NCBI GenBank assembly: GCA_011800155.1
Contig: CM022376.1
Coordinates: 1,240,001-1,304,000 of the forward strand
Direction: 5' to 3'
Origin: Flammulina velutipes
Lineage: Eukaryota > Basidiomycota > Agaricomycetes > Agaricales > Physalacriaceae
Length of the DNA stretch: 64,000 bases
A program made the position numbers and the translations under genes. The notes beneath the pieces are model-generated. The model saw only the letters and a program-made list of their open reading frames with translations. It did no database searches and was not told the origin of the DNA. Of the stretch, positions 56,761-64,000 are shown one piece after another. The number at the start of each line of letters is the position of its first letter. The stretch's first letter is position 1.

Positions 56761-59041
56761 ATGTACGCACACGCACAGTCTTGCCGGTCTTCGCCAACGT
56801 CCAGCGTGGGGAGCGAGCATGCACCGGCGTCCATTGACGCATTCCTCGGTACTCGTTCCAGGGTAGTTCGCGTGCGTGTCAATGTCATTTTTCCGTGCCG
56901 TGCTCAATTTGACAATGTCATGTAGGTATTCGGACAACCAGACAACGCTGTGGGGGTGTTTTGCTCTCCTTCGGTACGTCTTCTTCACACCAATGTACGC
57001 ACGTACTTACCATGCACAGAGCAAATTCCCTCGCCCGACGACGATGTGGGGAGTTCAGTATAACGCTGTTCTCTGGGCGGTGTTCGGATCACATGACGAG
57101 GTATGTTTCTCGGTGCCTCGACTCGGTTCTTTTTTACCGGGGATGCGCATCTTTTATCATTCAAATTGACAAGAATTGACATGAAATACCCAGGCGTGCA
57201 CTGCCCTTTCGTTGGCCGGACTTTCTTCCCAACTCTCACTTGCACCAGCCTTGGAGAGCGATCTCGAGCCATTTCACAAGTTGCATCGCGTCGAGGTGAG
57301 CTTTGTCGATCTGTTTCTACGGACTTTGTTGAACTTTACTTAGATGAATGTCAACGCGTCGAGACAACACGAATTCACGCTGTCGTCGAATCCCCCCAAC
57401 CCTCGTACGAGCTTCAGACTTGGGGACTGGATGTATGACCCTACTCTCCTCCATTCCATTCCCTACTGACATGAATTTGATTTCCAGCTGCGCTTCACCG
57501 AAATGTGCCGCGCACAACTTTGGGTGGGTTCCATTGCATCTATCATTATGAATGACCAACTGACTGGCGCCACTGCAGCCGTAACATCGCGTGTATCGGA
57601 TGCGGATGTCCTAGAACCAATTCAACTCCGACGTAAGGTAGGCGACATTCATTTCCATCCTACCCCACGTGGGTATCGGTCACAGTGACATTCGCACCAA
57701 ATTGGGTCAGCATGAGCTTGTATCACCTACAGTACATGTTCCAACTATATTGAAGTAAATCTGTCTCAAGACATTGTTTGTATAGTCTTTATTGTGCTAA
57801 AAATCAAAGCTGTAAGTGAGGCGAGCAAAATTGAGCATGTAGTTAGCAATTTACTATGGAAAGCATAGAACAGGTAACTTGATCCCCATTTTCACGTATT
57901 TGCAAAATCCTAACGAGTAGAAAGACAGCCAGAGTAATTTAGAGAAATGTCATGAGAACAGACTTGAGTTCAGATGAAGTGTAATCTACATAGGACGTGT
58001 TTCGTTTTCGGTGTCCCAATATGGTCCGTCACATAGAGCCACGTGGGGTAGGATGGAAATGAACGTCGCCTACCTTACCAAGTACCGCCTCCCCTCGCGT
58101 CGCCACGCTTCACCTCGTCGCCCAGTTCCCAGACTTCGTTCTCACCCTCGTCTCCTGGGTTCCCCTCCCCGAAACCGGCGCCTGCGCATCCGCTTCTCAC
58201 ACCGTCTGGACGTTCATTTACGGTCGGCGGACGCGTCCAAAATATCTCGACAGATCCACTCAACCCGTGTATCATGTACTGGCCCGACAACGAACCATTC
58301 CCCGAACAAGGCCAAATACGACCTAACGGACTGGTCGGACTCGCCGTACGTCACCCAACACATCTACTACTCAACGTCGACTCAAGATATCTACAGCCAC
58401 CTCCCATCCTGAACACTGGAAATCGCGGTCCCATCTCACATGTATGTTCCCCCTCCGATGTCCACGAACACGCGCTTACATACCTGTACAGCAACCCGGC
58501 GATTGGGTGTGTCAAAAATGCAACTATCTCAATTGGCGCCGCCGAAAAGTCTGCCAGACGTGTCTTCCCTGTAAGTTTGTTCGTCATATCAAGGAATCTC
58601 GTTAACATTAGCGCGTTAGACGCCGAGGGAAATGGTGACTCCATCTCCGCCGCGGTTCAAGCCGAGCGAATTGCCCTACTCACCAATGTCCTCGCGAAAA
58701 CGCACCGCTCGCACTCGATGACTCCGCCGCAGGTGCACAGGCCCTTCATCCGTTCGTCGTCGCCGGCGCAAGTCCAGGTGCATCGCTCGCAGTCGCACTT
58801 TGACCTCGGGACGCAGTACCATCCCATCTATCAAACATCTGGTCACGGACATCTCCATGCGCCAGCGCCAGCGCCCCTGCTGCCGTCATTCCTTCAGCAC
58901 TCCCCAATTATGCTCTCACCCGTCTCTACCTCCTCCGCGGACCTCTCGCTCGACGAGTACGACCTTCACCCCGAGAAGAGTGTGAACAACATCTGGAAGA
59001 TGGATGGCGACGAATGTACCGCTATTCAGTGGAGGAATTAA
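56761..59041 (+). CDS. RanBP2-type zinc-finger protein carrying a MITE
   Basis: The start is ATG 56761 (MYAHAQSCRS). Short exons follow (RVFGQPDNAVGVF, FPRPTTMWGVQYNAVLWAVFG, then a helical Ser/Leu exon), leading to LRFTEMCRAQLWVGSIAS and DADVLEPIQLR. After a MITE at 57633-58078 the frame resumes (PPPLASPRFTSSP...) and continues through CIMYWPDNEPFPEQGQIRPN to the finger GDWVCQKCNYLNWRRRKVCQ with TC following (four Cys, WxCxxC...CxxC). The last exon is Ser/His/Pro-rich and ends IQWRN. Such fingers bind ssRNA or Ran/ubiquitin. Whether the gene still works depends on splicing out the MITE: joining the GTAAGG donor at its left tip to the AAG ending at 58082 keeps frame. Confidence 0.8.
57633..58078. 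mobile_element. 446-bp MITE with GTAAGGTAGGCGAC ends
   Basis: The first 40 bp (GTAAGGTAGGCGACATTCAT...) and the reverse complement of the last 40 bp match at 39 of 40. The similarity then decays over the next ~40 bp. There is no coding capacity. No clear target duplication is visible. It lies within the coding region of the RanBP2-finger gene, and its left tip is itself a good 5' splice site. Confidence 0.78.
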
Positions 59042-60173
59042 ACGCGTGGTCTTTCTAGATTTCTTTCTTCGTGAGTACGAGCACTACGTCTCTCTTTAGC
59101 CCCTTCTAATCAACCTGCAGTTGTCCGCCAGGCATTCGGATCCGGATCTCACTTTTAATTTATGTGTCACCACCATTGGAAGTCCCCCGTCCCACCCACC
59201 CTTACATTTAATGTACTAGCTAATCTCTTGAACTCTTCAAGTCCCCCATTCCCATCGCATCTCGGGCTTATATATCTAGTATCTATAGCTATTATCTTGG
59301 AACCAGTGTGTTTATAAAATTACTTACTCTGACAATGTCATCGGGACGTGTACACGTACTTGTATTAACTTTTGCGCCACATCGTCTCCAATGGCAACAC
59401 CTACATAGTGCCCTGTTTCACTGAAGTCTGAAGTACTCAATCGGCACACTATATAGATTACCGTAGGTCCACCGTCTTCATAATCATTATTGTTGTCCGA
59501 GTTAACGCATCTCTAGCTCGTGAAAGTCGGCTCTCGAGTCTAGGGAGTTCTCGAAGCTGGTACCGTGGGAATTCCTTTGGAATGAGCCAAATTCTTAACG
59601 CAAGACAATGCGTATCAAAGTTAGCGGCCACGTTGCGCGTGGGATCGGGGACGTGCGCCACAGCGTCAAAATCCTCCGTAGATCATAGATGTCAGCCATC
59701 CCGCCTAATTTATCTTGAATAATTGAGGTCTTATAGATACTTATTTCCATTCTACAGCAGCCCTTTAACTCTCTGCCAGTTCTTTGTGGCGGGAGATATG
59801 TTTCGCAGCTCACTGGACCCCATTTTCCTGTGCCAGACGCGCCATTCATAATGGAATGAACCTTTGCGGAATCAGGACTAGGAGTGCAGTTATGCTAACG
59901 TTTTCACGCGTCAACGTTTCTCACAGAACTGAGGATGTCCGACACTGTCCATCACTATGCACAATACATTAAGTTGCGACCTAGTTCACACGATGTTCAG
60001 CTAACCAGACAATCATCATCGAATGGTCACTTGTTGTGTGCGCGTGCGTTAAATAATGACAGGTCGGGTATTTTGAAGACACATCACATGAAAGGCAGTA
60101 TTAGTAGGCATGACTTTTGTATACGACATGGTCCATGGACAATCTCCAGTGGTGTATTTAACACTGCACAAAG
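59042..60173. other. Intergenic region
   Basis: About 1.1 kb between the 3' ends of the RanBP2-finger gene (plus) and the V-ATPase gene (minus). No gene or repeat recognised. Confidence 0.5.
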
Positions 60174-61069
60174 TCAGAGTGCGCTCAAGGAATAATTGAA
60201 GATGGGACTGACGAAGGTTGACATGTTCGTAGTGGTACCGTTCATGATGAGAGCAACAATCAGACCTGCAAGACTATCAGCTCTATAGGACCGACAAAGA
60301 ACGTGCAGCGTACCGTAAAGACCCAACACTTCGGCAAAAATGAGGATAAGAATCTAGCGTTCATTCGAGTTAACTCCCCGACCACTAATGGAAGTCATAT
60401 CACGTACCATTCCGACGAAGAGCCTGGGCTGTTGGGCGGTACCACGGACACCAGCATCACCGACAATACCAATGGCGAAGCCAGCTGCGAGACCTGCCAA
60501 ACCGACTGAGAGGCCTGCACCGAGTTGAATGAAGCCCTGGGCGAGGGACATGACGGGTACAACTACAGAGATAGGACGATGAAAATCGAGCGTTTAGGTT
60601 GACCAAGAGACGTACGGGTGCCAGCGATGAGGACCGAGACGACAAGACCGTAGATCTACCCAGGTTGAGCGTACTGGAGAAAGTAAAGAGGAGACAGGAG
60701 ACGAACGGCAATGATACCAGCCATGATAACCGGGACGACACACTTCATCATCAAGTCGGGGCGTAGGACGGACATGGCAGAGATGCCAACACCAGACTTG
60801 GCTGTTCCGTAACTGTGCTGCGCGTCAGCGCATACACCGGCAAAGCTGTAGTAAAGAAACGCACCTTGCTCCTATGCCTGCACAACCACAAAAACAGCAC
60901 AAATTGAGGACTCGAGAAGATGCATGAATGCGCTACTCACAGGTAAAGACAATGGCGCTGGTGCAACCCTACAAAGAGCAAAGTTGAGTTAGTGAGTCCT
61001 TGCGCGCCGTCGACGTGGACGTACCATGGCGCTGAAGAACGGAGCATAAACTGGGCAAAGGTCTGACAT
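60174..61069 (-). CDS. VMA3: V-type ATPase proteolipid subunit c
   Basis: This is the ring-forming proteolipid of the V0 sector that carries protons across the vacuolar membrane. Exons start at ATG 61069 ([15 protein letters not shown], to 61025), then 60968-60941, a 13-base micro-exon, and further exons. The sequence shows [65 protein letters not shown] and [18 protein letters not shown], where the Glu is the proton-carrying residue of helix 4. After this helix the frame continues [22 protein letters not shown] before TGA at 60174-60176, longer than the few residues usual for the family. At least six introns interrupt this small gene. Confidence 0.93.
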
Positions 61070-61636
61070 TGTGCAGAAACTGTGGCGGACGACGACGAAA
61101 ACGACTGAAAGCAAGGAGGGTTGATGAGGGGAACACGCCGACGACGACCTCTGTTGCGCGCACACGGCAGCTGCCGGTCGGAGCTTGTCGGGATTTGAAC
61201 ATCATCACCAGGGTCACATGATAGGAATTCGTTGCGCTTGGACTCGTTGGGGTTTGCCACGACAACGAAATAACCATAATACACCTTTCCCCTAAATATG
61301 GCCCGCTCTCAGTGCTTTCAACCGTCACCATGAGATGGTATAGAACGCCCCCGTTCCCCTTCGCAGACATCTGCGTTAACTTGAACGCCTGGCCTCGCAT
61401 TTCCTTACCTATTTGTGGCGCTACACACCTTGAAGCAGTGAAGCAGTGGCCTACATCAGTAAGTATATTCTTCTCTTAAGCACGCGCAAAAGAATGATTT
61501 CTCTAGTGACCGAGTGCTCCTCTCGATTGTGATATTCACAACGAATCACGATTGCGGTTGAATGACAACCTATGGCTATGTCAGTGGTGATCTCATTAAA
61601 GCCTACTGAATGGTAACCGTTATCGAGGGCTGGCCC
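61070..61636. other. Intergenic region between divergent genes
   Basis: About 570 bp shared by the V-ATPase c promoter (minus) and the first kinase-like gene (plus). No other feature recognised. Confidence 0.5.
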
Positions 61637-62688
61637 ATGTCGGTTACAATATTTCTCACCCTTCTCCTGCACTGCGCCACCTTCACCGATGCTCTGTATG
61701 TGTTTGAGTTCTTTTCAGTGATCTAATCTTGAATCCGATATTTCTTAGCCCAGCCGCCGTTTCTACTCCGACTACAGTCCTCTCCACGCGCCCGGAAATA
61801 CTATACAGCATTGAACTCGGTGACGACGACAAACTAAAGCCGTACAGTCTCGAACCCTTCGACAACATAGAACAGGGCCGGCACTCCACGACGTACAAAA
61901 TCGTCGACGGATACGAAGACACCCCCGCTGTATTGAAGACGGTTCTAGATGTGGGCAGACTTGAAGAAATGGATAAAGAAATTCACTATACAATGTTGGT
62001 ACGACATGTCTTACAGAAGAAGTACTGACGCTAAGTCCTCAGGCCTCAGGTTGGACTCTGGTTGAGCAATCGCACAATCACTCAAGTTGATGCGCCCAAT
62101 ATTATCTGTCTTGTCATGAGAGACGTCCGAGTGGACTTTCCCAACAAAGGGGACCCAGGACTCAAGCTCTTTCACGAATGGTATCTTGCGGACACGAATA
62201 TGGACCTAGAGCTCGAACTGTTTAGACTACTGTATAAAGTCGAGATGACGCTGTATGAATTTGCGGTACGGAAAGGGCTTCTGTAGGTTTCTTTCATTCG
62301 CCAATTTAACCAGCTAACTTGAATGAATGCTTGTCCTCAGGTATTGTGATTTTCATCTCGGGAACATCTTCGTCGACAAGACGCTCAAAACGATCATGCC
62401 CATAGACTGGGGAACACCAACTTATCCATTCCCTGGCGTTTTACAGGTTTCCGAAAAGTTGGCCGACAGGGATCGTGAAATCGAAATTTATGACGACTAC
62501 ATCCTTAGAAACATGCCAAAGAGATTCAACATCCAGCGACTGTCGATCCAGCTAGAGCGACGTGACAAAACGTTGAGACCGTGAGTTTGATTCGAGTATT
62601 GCTGTCTGGTACTGTAACTGAATTTTTGGGTCTATTAGGGCCGACCAAGCGGAATTGACCAAATTGCCTATTTCCGGTTCTGTTTGAT
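61637..62688 (+). CDS. Secreted kinase-like (APH-fold) protein, copy 1
   Basis: The ATG at 61637 gives a signal peptide MSVTIFLTLLLHCATFTDAL, followed by an intron at ~61696-61749. The body shows a glycine-poor N-lobe (SLEPFDNIEQGRHSTTYKIV), a lysine in AVLKTVLD (possible ATP-binding Lys), ICLVMRDVR, and the catalytic-loop-like YCDFHLGNIFVD with IDWG, where family kinases have HxDxxxxN and D[FW]G. Introns follow at ~62008-62041, ~62287-62340 and 62583-62639, and the stop is TGA 62686-62688. A kinase-like protein with a signal peptide could act in the secretory route or outside the cell. Activity is unproven and it may be a pseudokinase. It is a tandem paralogue of the next gene. Confidence 0.75.
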
Positions 62689-63256
62689 GGAGTGTCTCTT
62701 GCCATGCATTCCTTGCAATATGAAGCGATAGAACTATGTATGGGGTTTTACGGCACTTGAACCAATGAACGCTGCTGGTGGTACGGTATTGAGAGCGACA
62801 AGTACACATTTCGCAGATATACCAAACCCGGTGAGAGGCAACACAATCTTTCATACTGTCTCTCATCGCATTACAGGTCAGAGTATGACTCCTCTGGAGC
62901 ATGTAGCCAACCCAATTATCGAAGTTGCTCACTATCCGATTAGACACTAAGCAAGGACGCAGTAATGTATAACTTTGTTCTATCCACGGCTCCCATATAG
63001 CAGCACATCCGTGATCGTCATGCAGACTACCAACCTCACAGTTGGGACTTTCAGTGTCCCAATACTGATATTGGGGAGTAATTGCTTGGAGCCACAAATG
63101 GCAGTGAACGTCCACATCACTGCACGCATCGCAATAACACTGGTCGTCCGGGCAACCGGTCGCAGGCAGTGATGCCAGAATATTTCAAATAGCCAGTCCT
63201 GGCCAGTGGCCAGCAACTTCACATACGACGTAGCATTACGAGCTGGTCTCGCCATT
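62689..63256. other. Gap between the two kinase-like paralogues
   Basis: About 570 bp. A 187-codon minus-strand frame (63115-62552) crosses it and the end of copy 1, but it has no recognisable composition or start, so I do not call it. It probably holds the promoter of copy 2. Confidence 0.45.
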
Positions 63257-64000
63257 ATGCTGAAGACACTCTTCTTCGCTTTGTTTGGACTCCTCGCCTT
63301 TAACTCTCCGTTGTACGTCCTCCAGATCGCTGCTTTGGCTAGCTAACGATCTTTATAACAGTCATCCGAACTCGATATTCGTTCGTGCTGACGGGATTCA
63401 AGACCTTAGCAAGGTTGAGCTGAAAGTTGGCAATGTGTTGAAACCTCACCCCCTGCAAAGATTGAGCTCGGGAGAACAGGGAAGTGACTCTGTAGTCTTC
63501 AAGCTTAGCAACGGATATAATGGCATACCCGCCGTTCTGAAGGCTATGCAAGACAAAGGGAGTAACGTTGCAGATATAAAGAAAGAAATAGAGTACGCAA
63601 ACAGGGTGGGTGATACATCGTTCGCTTCCGGGGAGATACTAACAGGTGGTATGTTTCAGGTTGGTGTCGCATTGACCGATACCATCGTCCAGAGATCTGG
63701 CGTCAACTTTTATTGCCTTGTCATGAAAGACCTTCGAGATGGAAACCCGCCTCTCAAGTTCTTCCACGACTGGTATTTTCAAGACCAGAGCATGGTTTTA
63801 AGTCAGGAGCTTCCTGCACTTCGGGAACTGGCCAAGGAAACATTTCTTGCTTTTGCGGAGAAGTATGATCTGCTGTACGTTGGTTCTTGATTTTGTTCTC
63901 GTTGATCAATGCCCAATTCCAAACAGCTATTTCGACGTCCACCTGACGAACTTCCTCGTTGACAGGAAATTGACGAAGCTCCAGCCTCTAGATTTTTCGC
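63257..64000 (+). CDS. Secreted kinase-like (APH-fold) protein, copy 2, cut by window end
   Basis: The ATG at 63257 starts the signal peptide MLKTLFFALFGLLAFNSP. An intron (about 63314-63361) precedes the mature part. Matching copy 1 in order are HPLQRLSSGEQGSDSVVFKL, GIPAVLKAMQD, FYCLVMKDLRDGNPPLKFFH, DWYFQDQSM and, after an intron near 63883-63925, YFDVHLTNFLVDRKL. Copy 2 has DVHLTN where copy 1 has DFHLGN, so the catalytic-loop Asp and Asn are kept. The coding sequence runs past the window edge at QPLDFS. Confidence 0.72.

Noticed and set aside
62552..63115. 187-codon minus-strand frame between the kinase-like genes
   Set aside because: It overlaps the end of copy 1, has a Cys/His/Trp-rich composition without pattern, and no splice or start evidence.

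Overview
The window looks like a nuclear chromosome segment of a basidiomycete fungus, most likely an Agaricomycete. Genes are split by many 45-60 nt introns with GTRNGT donors. The content includes a DUF6589 protein, a KDZ transposase with its CxC2 cysteine cluster, a Gypsy element and single-copy eukaryotic housekeeping genes. The left half (about 1-30.8 kb) is nested mobile DNA. The right half (30.9-64 kb) is mostly ordinary genes with two small MITEs.

Left half: a Ty3/Gypsy retrotransposon on the minus strand (gag 12975 to 7506, pol 7509 to 3886) is cut inside gag by a 2.8-kb fold-back element (7705-10505) that made a 7-bp target duplication. Two plus-strand spliced ORFs (2-1015 and 1570-3282) lie beyond the end of pol, antisense to it. 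After a tRNA-Ala(AGC) gene (14607-14680) comes the most interesting object: a unit running from 14776 to 30786 with inverted ends beginning TAGTCTCGT, flanked by a perfect 9-bp duplication (GGCATTGAT). It carries two convergent genes, a DUF6589 protein (15021-17890, plus) and a RecQ-type helicase (30513 to 17733, minus). I read it as a transposon family in which DUF6589 is the candidate transposase and RecQ its partner. A 10-kb KDZ transposon (18475-28506) is inserted in the last large exon of the helicase. It has 1.04-kb near-identical inverted repeats and a 7-bp duplication, and removing it together with one duplication copy restores the helicase frame exactly. The KDZ unit carries the transposase (minus) and two plus-strand accessory genes. 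The fold-back element has the same terminal sequence as the KDZ unit and is probably its non-autonomous relative.

Right half: choline-phosphate cytidylyltransferase (30922-32379), a YtcJ-like amidohydrolase (32470-34862), a two-LIM-domain protein (34975-35609), a CACTA-like MITE (35828-36095), a large unrecognised gene (36264-39794), a secreted GH35 beta-galactosidase (40263-43703), a very large PrnB/IDO-like heme domain fused to an FAD/NADPH reductase and cytochrome b5 (44229-49671), EMC1 (50954-54513), a RanBP2-type zinc-finger protein whose reading frame is broken by a MITE that starts with a 5' splice-site sequence (56761-59041), V-ATPase subunit c (60174-61069), and two tandem secreted kinase-like proteins at the right edge. 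These genes do not form an obvious pathway cluster.

Exon boundaries were placed by eye from splice consensus, reading frame and family similarity. Family names come from recognition of motifs, not from a database search.
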